From Chloroflexota bacterium (GTDB taxonomy: Bacteria > Chloroflexota > Anaerolineae > Anaerolineales > UBA4823): DNA of 64,000 nt. Positions 9,787 through 19,373 of the stretch are shown piece after piece (position 1 is the stretch's first letter; the number at the start of each line of letters is the position of its first letter). The notes beneath the pieces are model-generated. The model saw only the letters and a list, made by a program, of their open reading frames with translations. It did no database searches and was not told where the DNA came from. Both the position numbers and the translations under genes were made by a program. The stretch is from positions 1 to 64,000 of the forward strand of contig JAJUJL010000017.1 in NCBI GenBank assembly GCA_029265355.1, given 5' to 3'.

Positions 9787-10779
9787 ATGAACCCGGCTGA
9801 AGAACATAACGCTGGCGAGATGACTGACCGCAGACAGAAAATCCTTCGTTTTAGCGGGACAGTGCTCGCTTTGAGCTTATTGATTTACCTGCTTAGCCAG
9901 CAGGGTTGGCACGAGATCTTGGGAGCTTTGCGACAGATACCCACCTGGTACCTGTTCGTGGTTTTGGGGATCACTTTCGTTTCTCGCTTAGCGGTTGCAG
10001 CTCGCTGGCATTTATTGCTCCGCTCAGCGGAATTGGATGCCTCATTCTTTGACAGCATCCGCCTGACATTCGCAGGACTGTTTGCTTCAAACTTCCTGCC
10101 CACTACGGTAGGAGGCGATGTGGTACGCCTGGCTGGCGCAATACAACTCAAGTACGATGCCACTGTCAGCGCAGCCTCGTTGGTGGTAGATCGCCTGATC
10201 GGTATGGCCGGTATGGCCATGGCAATACCTTTGGGTTTGCCGAGCTTCTGGGAAGCATTCACTTCAAATAACAGCAGCAGCTTGATCTCACCACTGGCTT
10301 CTCTCACCTGGCTACCAGCAGGTTTGCAGGAACGCGCCCAGCGCGCCGGGAAGCGGCTCAAGGATGCCCTGCAGGCCTGGATCAGGCAACCGCGCGCCCT
10401 GCTGGCTTCATTCGTCTCCACATTGGTGCATATGTTATGCATCTATGCCTCGATCATACTTTTGCTATCTGGCATGGGCGAGCGGATGAGCGTCTGGCTG
10501 ATCGCCGGTCTCTGGAGCATCGTTTATTTTTTTACGCTATTGCCGGTTTCCATAAATGGGTATGGATTGCAGGAAATATCCATTGCATACACCTTTACCC
10601 ATGTGGGGGGCATCTCGGAGCCCGCTGCCTTGACGCTGGCGCTGTTGCTACGCACTCTGACGATGATTGCCAGCTTGCCTGGCGCCGCCTTCGTGCCCGG
10701 TATACTGGCAGCCGAGCGTAGCTTGCAGCCAGTGGAGCCAACCAAGGACAGAAGCCAGGATTCCTCCGATAGATCATAA
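9787..10779 (+). CDS. YbhN/AglD-type integral membrane protein (LPG synthase TM family), copy 2
   Basis: 330 aa from the ATG at 9787, which has GAGAG just upstream; a GTG at 9775 would add four residues. Same family and topology as the protein at 6820: VAARWHLLLRS, GLFASNFLPTTVGGDVVR and PVSINGYGLQEIS align one for one with that copy. A short hydrophilic, charged tail follows the last helix. It is the first half of the second copy of the module, separated from the first by 59 bases. Probable role in handling a lipid-linked glycan at the membrane (inference). Confidence 0.82.
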   Translation: MNPAEEHNAGEMTDRRQKILRFSGTVLALSLLIYLLSQQGWHEILGALRQIPTWYLFVVLGITFVSRLAVAARWHLLLRSAELDASFFDSIRLTFAGLFASNFLPTTVGGDVVRLAGAIQLKYDATVSAASLVVDRLIGMAGMAMAIPLGLPSFWEAFTSNNSSSLISPLASLTWLPAGLQERAQRAGKRLKDALQAWIRQPRALLASFVSTLVHMLCIYASIILLLSGMGERMSVWLIAGLWSIVYFFTLLPVSINGYGLQEISIAYTFTHVGGISEPAALTLALLLRTLTMIASLPGAAFVPGILAAERSLQPVEPTKDRSQDSSDRS

Positions 10780-10792
10780 CCACGCCAGAAAC

Positions 10793-12868
10793 ATGCACGC
10801 TCCAACCAAGGCAAGTCATTCACAAAAAATAGCTATACGCTCCATTCTTGCGTTCACTTTCCTGCTAACCGCCTTAGGGCTTTATCAGTTTGCAAGCCAG
10901 GCTTATCAAGCGGGTTTGCTATTCCTCTCACGGCGTTATTTGCTGGTATTTTCCGCTGCTTTGGTGCTCTGCCTTGCAGTTTTCGGCATCTTGATCGCCA
11001 GCTTTACACCTTCCTGGCATCGCCTCAACAGATTGGCTTCTCGCGGAATCTATAGCCTCGCCCGCTTGCGTTATATCAACCTGATCCTGTTTGCTTTGCT
11101 GCTGATAGGATATTGCTACCTGATCTTATACCGGCATCAAACAACGCTCCCGTTGATGATGCGCCTCAGCCTGTTCTGGCTGACAAGCCTGGCAGGATAT
11201 GTCCTGTTGAAGGCTGCCTGGCTGGGCACAAAGCAAAGTCAATCTTTGGATGCGGAAACAGAAGGTGCGCTTTTTATTTTCGCCCTTTTGATCAGCGCTG
11301 CCATTTACCGCATTGCCGTTTATCTGACCGAAGTCAACAATTACCCCTTTACCCTGGATTGGTCTGAGGCAAGCCGTTATTATTACGCTTCCCTGTATTT
11401 TTCGAAGCAGATCTACGGAATTGAGGTGCCCCCGACCGTCTTGCATCCCAGCCGGTATTTAATGCAAGCGCTGCCATTCTTGCTGCCAGGCAGCCCGCTC
11501 TGGCTGCACCGGTTGTGGCAGGTGCTGCTGTGGGTGGGTGTTACCACCCTGACAGGCTGGCTGTTAGCGCGGCGCTTGAACCTGGTTGAAGCGCACAAAC
11601 GCTGGGCATTCATTTGCTGGACTTTTCTATTTCTGCTGGTTGGACCGGTTTATTATCACCTGCAGGTAGCCGCCATAATTGTGCTTGCTGGATTTCGCAA
11701 AGACCGATTTTGGCTCACTACCGCCTGTGTGCTGCTGGGGTCGTTGTGGGCCGGGATCAGCCGCATCAACTGGTTTCCAGTGCCTGGTATCATCGCGGCC
11801 ACGCTGTATTTTTTAGAGACGCCAATCCATCCGCAGCTAAACTCGACTGGCTCAGCGCACACCAATCAATGGCGCACGCTCTGGCGTTACTTGCGGCCTC
11901 CCCTCGTTTGGGGGCTGCTCGGGACCATCACGGCGTTTGTTTCCCAAGCAATCTATATCTCCTGGTCTGGCAACGCCACAGAGCAGTTCGCCAGCAGTTT
12001 CTCTTCCAACTTACTGTGGTATCGCCTGCTGCCTAATCCAACCTATCCAATGGGGGTCTTGCCGGGAGCTATTTTGTTGTGTCTGCCGATGGTGGCTCTG
12101 ATTTACCTGAGCATCCGGGCAGCCCAGGGAATTTATCACTGGCTACGCCTGGCAGCGATCATCGGGATGCTATTGGTACTGTTTGCAGGCGGGCTGGTCG
12201 TGAGCACCAAAATCGGCGGTGGGAGCAACCTCCACAACCTGGATGCCTTTCTCACTCTGTTGATGATCATCCTCGGCTATACTTTTTTTGGGAAACAAGT
12301 ACCGGACGCCAGCGCCGAATCTCCCCAGGCAGGCAAGCAGCAAGGCGAGGCGCACTCCATTTGGCATCTGCTGGCAATTGCCACTGTATTGTTGGTCAGT
12401 ATCTATCCCAACATCACCAATCGCGGGTTGCGAGAACTGCCTTCCCAGGCTGAAATCGATGAGTCTTTGCAGCGCATTATTCGAGCCGTTGAATCGGCTA
12501 CTCAGAAGCAAGATGAGGTGTTGTTCATCGGCGAGCGACAATTGCTCACCTTTGGTGTGATCCGTGGGGTGAAACTGGTGCCCGACTACGAACGGGTATT
12601 CTTGATGGAAATGGTAATGTCTGGCAATCAGAATTACCTGAACCGCTTTCACCAGGATTTGAAATCTCAGCGCTTTGACGTCATCATTAGCGAACCGCTA
12701 TATACGCGCTACAAAGGCAATACAGAGAGCTTTGGTGAAGAAAACGACGCCTGGGTGCGCTACGTCTCTGAGCCGATACTGTGTTATTACGAAGTCGATC
12801 GCAATCTGCGCAGCATCCCATTGCAAATCCTCGCACCACGACAGGAAGCTCTTCCTGATTGCCCATAA
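10793..12868 (+). CDS. Polytopic GT-C-like membrane protein, copy 2
   Basis: 691 aa from the ATG at 10793, 13 bases after the previous stop. The frame is open from 10667, but that part lies inside the preceding gene and reads as shadow. Multiple membrane segments with TLDWSEASRYYYA in an early loop, then TKIGGGSNLHNLDAF and a soluble tail with GERQLLTFGVIRGVKLVPDY. These align with the 650-aa protein at 7775 across the whole length, though the two are clearly diverged, so the duplication is old. Function as for copy 1: probable lipid-sugar-dependent glycosyltransferase. Confidence 0.65.
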   Translation: MHAPTKASHSQKIAIRSILAFTFLLTALGLYQFASQAYQAGLLFLSRRYLLVFSAALVLCLAVFGILIASFTPSWHRLNRLASRGIYSLARLRYINLILFALLLIGYCYLILYRHQTTLPLMMRLSLFWLTSLAGYVLLKAAWLGTKQSQSLDAETEGALFIFALLISAAIYRIAVYLTEVNNYPFTLDWSEASRYYYASLYFSKQIYGIEVPPTVLHPSRYLMQALPFLLPGSPLWLHRLWQVLLWVGVTTLTGWLLARRLNLVEAHKRWAFICWTFLFLLVGPVYYHLQVAAIIVLAGFRKDRFWLTTACVLLGSLWAGISRINWFPVPGIIAATLYFLETPIHPQLNSTGSAHTNQWRTLWRYLRPPLVWGLLGTITAFVSQAIYISWSGNATEQFASSFSSNLLWYRLLPNPTYPMGVLPGAILLCLPMVALIYLSIRAAQGIYHWLRLAAIIGMLLVLFAGGLVVSTKIGGGSNLHNLDAFLTLLMIILGYTFFGKQVPDASAESPQAGKQQGEAHSIWHLLAIATVLLVSIYPNITNRGLRELPSQAEIDESLQRIIRAVESATQKQDEVLFIGERQLLTFGVIRGVKLVPDYERVFLMEMVMSGNQNYLNRFHQDLKSQRFDVIISEPLYTRYKGNTESFGEENDAWVRYVSEPILCYYEVDRNLRSIPLQILAPRQEALPDCP

Positions 12869-12928
12869 AGCCCGGCCTTTTGCTCAAATCTTCAGAAGTC
12901 TACATCATAATTTCACGCAATTGCACCC

Positions 12929-12956
12929 TTGACCCATTGAACGTGAGGGTTATAAT
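12929..12956 (+). promoter_or_regulatory. Near-consensus sigma-70-type promoter for the wHTH regulator
   Basis: TTGACC at 12929-12934 and a perfect TATAAT at 12951-12956 are separated by 16 bases. Transcription would begin near 12963, giving a leader of only about 20 bases before the regulator start. It is one of the two clearest promoters in the window and probably also feeds the biosynthesis genes that follow. Confidence 0.72.
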
Positions 12957-12982
12957 TCAGCAGTTGAATTTTGGAAATGTTC

Positions 12983-13501
12983 ATGGAAACTTCCTCAGAA
13001 ACCGCCCGCGATATCAGCCTTTTAGAGCAAATTGAGCACGACCCGGATGTGACGCAAGCATCCCTGGCAGCGCAATTGGGCGTTGCTGTGGGTACGGTAA
13101 ACTGGCATTTGAAACGCTTGATTGCCAAGGGCTACGTCAAGGTCAAGCGCGCCCAACGTCGCAAGCTGCGCTATATCATCACGCCAGAGGGAATAGCCTT
13201 CCGCGCTCGCTTGACGGTGAACTATATCGAATCCTCCCTGCGTCTCTACCGCCGGACACGGCAACGCGTGCGCGATTTGCTGGGCGAGATCAAACAAGCC
13301 GGCTATGAGCGCGTGATCATCCGGGGCGAGGGCGACATTGCCGATATTTGTCGGCTGACCTGCCTGGAGCAAAATATTCGCGTGGTCGAGGACGGCGCAC
13401 GAACAGACAGCCTGCCCATACTGGAAGTGCGCGATATGCGCGTGCACCTCATCCTGGATAAAAAGTCAACTACACTGGAGGGCGAATTAACCGCCCCGTA
13501 A
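12983..13501 (+). CDS. Winged-helix transcriptional regulator (MarR-type, EPS-locus-associated)
   Basis: 172 aa from ATG 12983, preceded by GGAA; in-frame TTG 12971 and ATG 12977 are alternatives. Residues about 8-70 form a wHTH: VTQASLAAQLGVAVGTVNWHLKRL is the helix-turn-helix, followed by the KRAQRRKLRYIITPEG wing. This resembles the short MarR-like regulators often found in exopolysaccharide clusters. A C-terminal extension of about 60 residues (GYERVIIRGEGDIADICRL) looks like an alpha/beta segment that could sense a small ligand. It sits at the boundary before the nucleotide-sugar and export genes and probably regulates them; it may also regulate itself, given the very short leader. Confidence 0.8.
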   Translation: METSSETARDISLLEQIEHDPDVTQASLAAQLGVAVGTVNWHLKRLIAKGYVKVKRAQRRKLRYIITPEGIAFRARLTVNYIESSLRLYRRTRQRVRDLLGEIKQAGYERVIIRGEGDIADICRLTCLEQNIRVVEDGARTDSLPILEVRDMRVHLILDKKSTTLEGELTAP

Positions 13502-13569
13502 AAACTGACCCAGGAAGAAATATGTGACACGCGATTGTGCGCATCGTTGGGAGAAGATGATGAAGCTAA

Positions 13570-14556
<987 letters not shown>

Positions 14557-14566
14557 TAAAGACCGT

Positions 14567-15430
14567 ATGTCACGCACCTCTACCAGCAAGCAGGCCAACA
14601 CACTGGCCACTGAAGAAGTGATCATCCTGCGCCCCACACGCGGCTGGGCGGCATTGAATCTGCGCGACCTGTGGCGCTTTCGGGAGTTGGCCTTCTTCCT
14701 CACCTGGCGGGATGTCATCGTACGCTACAAACAAACCGTGCTGGGCGCCGGCTGGGCCATCCTGCAACCACTGATCAATATGATTGTCCTGTCGGTGATC
14801 TTTGGTAATTTTGCCAAGATGCCCACCGAAGGCATTCCGCGACCGGTGTTTACCTTCGCCGCTCTGCTGCCCTGGGGATTGTTCTCCAAAGCGCTCTCGG
14901 ATGCCGGCCGCTCGATGCTTTCCAACCGCAATATGATCACCAAAGTGTATTTTCCACGCTTGATCATCCCCCTTTCGTCGGTGCTGGGAGGCGTGGTGGA
15001 TTTTGCAATCCAGTTCGTCATCCTCCTGGGGATGATGTTGTATTACCAGATCTACCCAACCCCTGCTGTCTGGACACTGCCGCTTTTCTTGCTGCTGGCG
15101 CTGGTCACCGCGCTGGGATTCGGCCTGTGGATCTCCTCCTTGAACGTGATGTACCGGGATGTCAACTATGTCCTGCCTTTCCTCACCCAGTTATGGTTGT
15201 TGGTGACGCCCGTCGCGTATTCGGCGCGGGTGGTTCCGGAGCAATGGCAATTTCTATATGCCCTGAATCCCATGGTGGGTGTGGTGGAAGGCTTTCGATG
15301 GGCGCTGCTGGGCGCAGAGACGCCTCCCGGACCCAATCTTATGATCTCCTCCGTGATCGCTGTCCTTGTGCTGGTAACGGGTATGTTCTACTTCCGGCGC
15401 ATGGAACGAACCTTTGCGGACATGGTGTAG
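14567..15430 (+). CDS. wzm: ABC transporter permease for polysaccharide export (Wzm-like)
   Basis: 287 aa from ATG 14567. The frame is open upstream to 14438, but that part overlaps the preceding gene in another frame. The N-terminal amphipathic segment ends in FFLTWRDVIVRYKQTVLGAG, the hallmark entry of ABC-2 polysaccharide permeases, followed by about six membrane helices. It forms the channel that, with the ATPase encoded six bases downstream, exports a lipid-linked polymer across the membrane. Its presence, with no Wzx/Wzy pair visible, argues for ABC-dependent export of the product. Confidence 0.9.
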   Translation: MSRTSTSKQANTLATEEVIILRPTRGWAALNLRDLWRFRELAFFLTWRDVIVRYKQTVLGAGWAILQPLINMIVLSVIFGNFAKMPTEGIPRPVFTFAALLPWGLFSKALSDAGRSMLSNRNMITKVYFPRLIIPLSSVLGGVVDFAIQFVILLGMMLYYQIYPTPAVWTLPLFLLLALVTALGFGLWISSLNVMYRDVNYVLPFLTQLWLLVTPVAYSARVVPEQWQFLYALNPMVGVVEGFRWALLGAETPPGPNLMISSVIAVLVLVTGMFYFRRMERTFADMV

Positions 15431-15436
15431 CAGCAA

Positions 15437-16804
15437 ATGAGCGATCTGGCAATCCGCGTCGAGCATCTGAGCAAACAATACCGCATCGGTGCGCAGATAG
15501 AGCGCTACCGGACGCTGCGCGATTCGCTGACGAACATCGTATCCTGGCCAAAGCGGCTGTTGCGCGGTGAATTGGCGCTGGGCAGTGAAACAATCTGGGC
15601 GCTGGATGACATCTCTTTCGAGGTCAAGAAGGGCGACGTATTGGGCGTCATCGGGCGCAACGGCGCTGGTAAAAGCACGCTGCTGAAAATCCTCTCCCGC
15701 GTCACCGAGCCGACGCGCGGCTACGCCGAGATTCACGGGCGGGTTGGCTCGCTGCTCGAGGTCGGAACGGGTTTCCACCCCGAGCTCACTGGCCGTGAGA
15801 ACATTGCCCTGAATGGGGCCATACTGGGCATGAAGCGCGCCGAGATCGAGCGCAAGTTCGACGAGATCGTCGCTTTTTCCGGTGTGGAAAAATTCATCGA
15901 CACGCCCGTGAAACGCTATTCGAGCGGCATGTACCTGCGGCTGGCTTTCGCAGTCGCCGCGCACCTGGAACCCGAAATCCTGGTGGTGGATGAAGTGCTG
16001 GCTGTGGGCGACGCTGAATTCCAGCGCAAATGCCTGGGAAAAATGAGCGATGTCGCTCGCCAGGGACGCACGGTGCTATTTGTCAGCCACAATATGTCTG
16101 CCATCCTGCGCCTGACCGAAGAGACCATCGTCTTAGAGAAAGGCCGCCTGGCGCTGCGTGCACCCTCCCAACAGGCTGTGGACTACTACCTCACTTCGGG
16201 TTTCGGGCAAACCGGCGAGCACTACTGGCAACCGGATGAGATCCCGGCTGACGCGGCGCCCTTCCATCCCATCGCCTTGCGCGTCCTCGATACCCAAAAC
16301 CGCGTGGTGGACACCGTTCGCTCCGTCGAACCCACCACGGTCGAGATCGAATATCGTTTGGACGCGCCCATCACCGGGTTACGGGTGGGCATCTACCTGT
16401 TATCGGCGCATGGCGAGCTGATTTTCACCTCCTTCGATACCGATGACCAGGCGCAGTTCGAGCGCATTGGCAACCGCCCTGCCGGGCATTATCTCAGCCG
16501 TTGCACCATACCGGCCGATCTGCTCAATGAGGGTCGCTATGTGGTGGGCGTCAACGCCAGCGCCTACCGCGTGCGCCGCTACTTCCAGGACGAGAGTGCC
16601 CTGGCGTTCAGCGTAGACGCCGCCGGCGCCCCAGGTATGCAGTGGATGGAGCCGCGCCTGGGACCCATCCGCCCGCGCCTGGAATGGCAGATTGAACACG
16701 CCAACGAAGCTGGCTCCTCATCGCTCAGCGCCAAAAACGCCTGGAATTTCCCGGGCAGGGGAGCGCAGGGCGGTGCTGAAAAACCGACTGAGGGGAAGCT
16801 GTGA
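15437..16804 (+). CDS. wzt: ABC transporter ATP-binding protein with Wzt-type C-terminal carbohydrate-binding domain
   Basis: 455 aa. Walker A GRNGAGKST is near residue 75, the signature segment KRYSSGMYLRLAFAVAAHLEPE precedes Walker B ILVVDEVLAVGD, and the switch His is in FVSHNM. Residues about 250-425 form a beta-rich domain like the Wzt C-terminal domain, which in O-antigen systems recognises the modified end of the polymer before export. Since this locus encodes many terminal-modification enzymes, this domain may read a capped end (inference). The 3' end overlaps the next gene start (TGATG). Confidence 0.92.
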   Translation: MSDLAIRVEHLSKQYRIGAQIERYRTLRDSLTNIVSWPKRLLRGELALGSETIWALDDISFEVKKGDVLGVIGRNGAGKSTLLKILSRVTEPTRGYAEIHGRVGSLLEVGTGFHPELTGRENIALNGAILGMKRAEIERKFDEIVAFSGVEKFIDTPVKRYSSGMYLRLAFAVAAHLEPEILVVDEVLAVGDAEFQRKCLGKMSDVARQGRTVLFVSHNMSAILRLTEETIVLEKGRLALRAPSQQAVDYYLTSGFGQTGEHYWQPDEIPADAAPFHPIALRVLDTQNRVVDTVRSVEPTTVEIEYRLDAPITGLRVGIYLLSAHGELIFTSFDTDDQAQFERIGNRPAGHYLSRCTIPADLLNEGRYVVGVNASAYRVRRYFQDESALAFSVDAAGAPGMQWMEPRLGPIRPRLEWQIEHANEAGSSSLSAKNAWNFPGRGAQGGAEKPTEGKL

Positions 16805-18423
16805 TGGTGTTCAATAAGCAGGCCATCAAGAATTTCCTGGGCGAGCTGCCTTACACGGCAGAACTGTATTGGCAGTTCCGCCAGGGTGGCAAACCGCTCA
16901 GCAAATCCTTCTCGCTGCGCCGCACCGAGAAGCGCCTGCCGCTGTGGAAGGCGCAGGCTCAGGCCGCAGCCCAGGCCCATCAGCCCGAGCAACCGCGACG
17001 CATCGCCATCTTCACCACCCTGCGCTACTGGATCGAGCATGGTGTGCTCTTGGGGATGGCGGCCGCTGGCTTAGGTCACCAACCCACGTTGGCTTATTTG
17101 CCGTATGCCAACTTCAAAGCGCGCCTCAATCGCTTCGACCTGCGCCGTCACAATGCATACGCTCAAACGGTGCTGCGGCAAGCTGCGCCGCTGCTCAAAA
17201 CCGTTTCTTTGTATGATCTCATCCTGGAGCAAACGCCCGGCAATCAACTCCCCCAGGAACTCAGATCAGCGCTCGAGGCGTTGTCCTTGCGCGATGTTCA
17301 GTATAGCCTTAATCGCGAAGAGGTTGACAACCGCAGCGAGCTCTACCGCCTGCGGCTGGAGCGTAATACCCAGGCAGCGCAGGTGGCGTTATCCTGGCTG
17401 GAGAGAAATCGCCCGGATATTTTGCTCACCCCCAATGGCAGCATCTTGGAGATGGGGGCGGTGTACCTGGTTGCTCGCCACCTGGAGATCCCGGTCATCA
17501 CCTATGAGTTCGGCGAGCAGCGCGATCGCATCTGGCTGGCGCACAACGATGAGGTGATGCGCCAGGACACCGACGCAATGTGGCAGGCGCGCGGTGCCGA
17601 GCCGCTGAACGATGAGCAGCAACGACAGGTGCGCGAATTGTTTGCTTCTCGCCAACGGGCTGACCTGTGGCAAAACTTCTCGCGGCGCTGGCAAGGCCTG
17701 CCCAGCCAGGGCGGCGAGCAAGCTCGCCGGACGCTGGGGCTCGACCAGCGACCCATCATCTTGCTGGCAGCCAACGTGATCGGTGACAGCCTGACGCTGA
17801 ACCGGCAGATATTCACCCAGAGTATGACCGATTGGCTGCAACGTACCGTTCGTTTCTTTTACGACCTGCAAAATGTCCAACTGGTGGTGCGCATCCACCC
17901 CGGCGAGCGCTACACCCAGGGCCCATCGGTAGCCGAAGTGGTCCGACAGGCGCTGCCCGACATCCCCCAACACATTCACCTGGTGGCGGCTGATGCTCCC
18001 CTGAACACCTACGACCTGATGGAGATCGCCGACGCCGGGCTGGTATACACCACTACCGTCGGCATGGAGATGGCCATGAGCGGCGTGCCAGCCATTGTTG
18101 CCGGTCAAACCCATTATCGCGGGCGAGGCTTTACCCTGGATCCAAAATCCTGGCAGGAATACGAACAGGCAGTCGCCGGCCTGCTGGCCGATCCTTCGAA
18201 GAGACGCCTGAGCCAACCGCAGGTGGAAATCGCCTGGCGCTATGCCTACCGTTTCTTTTTCGAATACCCCCGCCCGTTTCCCTGGCATCTGCTGCATTTT
18301 TGGAATCAGTTGGAGCCATGGAGCATATCACGTGCTTTATCCGAGGAAGGCCTATCGCAATTCGGAGGCACTTTCGCTGAACTATTCGAAGGACAACCGC
18401 GGCGCTGGTCGATTGCTGCTTAA
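16804..18423 (+). CDS. Capsule-polysaccharide-biosynthesis-like protein (GT-B fold, putative glycosyltransferase)
   Basis: 539 aa from ATG 16804, with GAGGGGAAG upstream; a GTG at 16801 is possible. The second half has LVVRIHPGERYTQGP and TYDLMEIADAGLVYTTTVG then MEMAMSGVPAIVAG. This is the pattern of capsule synthesis (KpsC/KpsS-like) and CDP-glycerol-transferase-like GT-B proteins, in which a conserved His and the TTVG/MEMA segment bind a nucleotide-activated donor, often a CMP-sugar. Located directly after wzm/wzt. A related but divergent protein is at 42796. Donor not predicted, though a CMP-activated sugar would fit the locus. Confidence 0.65.
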   Translation: MVFNKQAIKNFLGELPYTAELYWQFRQGGKPLSKSFSLRRTEKRLPLWKAQAQAAAQAHQPEQPRRIAIFTTLRYWIEHGVLLGMAAAGLGHQPTLAYLPYANFKARLNRFDLRRHNAYAQTVLRQAAPLLKTVSLYDLILEQTPGNQLPQELRSALEALSLRDVQYSLNREEVDNRSELYRLRLERNTQAAQVALSWLERNRPDILLTPNGSILEMGAVYLVARHLEIPVITYEFGEQRDRIWLAHNDEVMRQDTDAMWQARGAEPLNDEQQRQVRELFASRQRADLWQNFSRRWQGLPSQGGEQARRTLGLDQRPIILLAANVIGDSLTLNRQIFTQSMTDWLQRTVRFFYDLQNVQLVVRIHPGERYTQGPSVAEVVRQALPDIPQHIHLVAADAPLNTYDLMEIADAGLVYTTTVGMEMAMSGVPAIVAGQTHYRGRGFTLDPKSWQEYEQAVAGLLADPSKRRLSQPQVEIAWRYAYRFFFEYPRPFPWHLLHFWNQLEPWSISRALSEEGLSQFGGTFAELFEGQPRRWSIAA

Positions 18424-18447
18424 TCGGATTGTTCGAGGAATTTGTGC

Positions 18448-19356
18448 ATGGGAGCTGAAATAAAGCAGGAAGTTCGCCAGTTCTACGATCAGATAGGCTG
18501 GCAACAAGTGGCCGAGGGGCTTTACCAGAATGCGCACTACGAAGACCTGCGCCCGGTCTCGCGCGATTACATCCAGCGTTGCCACGGGCGCGTGGCTCGC
18601 TGCCTGCACAGCAGCGGGCAATACTTGCTGGATGCTGGCTCCGGCCCCATCCAATACGCCGATTACCTGGCTTACTCACGTTCCTATAGGTATCGCGTCT
18701 GCGCCGATATCTCGATCGTTGCGCTGCAAGAGGCGCGCAAGCGCATTGGCGATCACGGGCTGTACGTGGTAGCCGATGTGGCGCACCTGCCTTTCAAACC
18801 CGGCGTTTTTGACGGTGTCGTGTCGCTGCACACCATTCACCACCTGCCCGAAGACGAGCACCTGCTAGCGTATGGCGAGCTGTACCGGGTGCTGCGCCCG
18901 GGACGCAGCGCTGCGGTGGTCAATGGCTGGCCCTCCAGCCGCCTGATGAAGCTGGCAGAGCCATTCATCCGCCTCAGCCAGCGCAGCCGGCGGCTCGCTG
19001 CCCGGTTGGTGGGGCGCGCCAGCGCAGATAGTCAAATGTCCCAACGCAAGTCCGCCTCCGATCAGGATACCCAGCAGGGGAATGGCGCAAACCAGAAAGG
19101 GACAACCCTGAAAGGGACATTCACCAGCCGGCACGACGCTCAGTGGATGCGCACACAAGTTGGCGCGCAAATGCCGCTGGAAATTTACCCCTGGCGCAGC
19201 GTCAGCGTACGCTTCATGCGCAACCTGATCCATCCCTGGATGGCCGGGCGCCTGTGGCTGCGTTTGCTGTACCTGCTGGAGGAGCGCTTTCCACGCTTTT
19301 TCGGCGAAAATGGTCAGTACCCGCTGATCGTGATCCGCAAACCAGACAAACCTTAG
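18448..19356 (+). CDS. Class I SAM-dependent methyltransferase with an in-frame insertion
   Basis: 302 aa from ATG 18448, with GAGGAA seven bases upstream. SAM-binding motif I is LLDAGSGPIQYADYL near residue 58, then VCADIS, VADVAHLPFKPGVFDGV and LHTIHHLPEDEHL, as in Methyltransf_11 proteins. Between the catalytic core and the C-terminal basic region lies a hydrophilic, Gln/Ser/Lys-rich stretch at about residues 192-230 unlike the rest; its DNA (19035-19121) contains inverted and direct repeats and may be an inserted small element. Probably O-methylates a sugar of the glycan, perhaps as an end cap. Confidence 0.8.
   Translation: MGAEIKQEVRQFYDQIGWQQVAEGLYQNAHYEDLRPVSRDYIQRCHGRVARCLHSSGQYLLDAGSGPIQYADYLAYSRSYRYRVCADISIVALQEARKRIGDHGLYVVADVAHLPFKPGVFDGVVSLHTIHHLPEDEHLLAYGELYRVLRPGRSAAVVNGWPSSRLMKLAEPFIRLSQRSRRLAARLVGRASADSQMSQRKSASDQDTQQGNGANQKGTTLKGTFTSRHDAQWMRTQVGAQMPLEIYPWRSVSVRFMRNLIHPWMAGRLWLRLLYLLEERFPRFFGENGQYPLIVIRKPDKP
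19035..19121. repeat. Repeat-bearing insert within the methyltransferase gene
   Basis: AATGTCCC at 19035-19042 is the inverse complement of GGGACATT at 19114-19121, and AAAGGGACA occurs twice (19096-19104 and 19111-19119). The segment encodes the hydrophilic, low-complexity stretch of the host gene in frame. AATGTCCC/GGGACATT arms resemble the palindromes associated with IS200/Y1-type transposases, so this may be a small non-autonomous element that inserted without breaking the frame. Chance cannot be excluded. Confidence 0.4.
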
Positions 19357-19373
19357 TTGAGTCGAGGGTCAAA

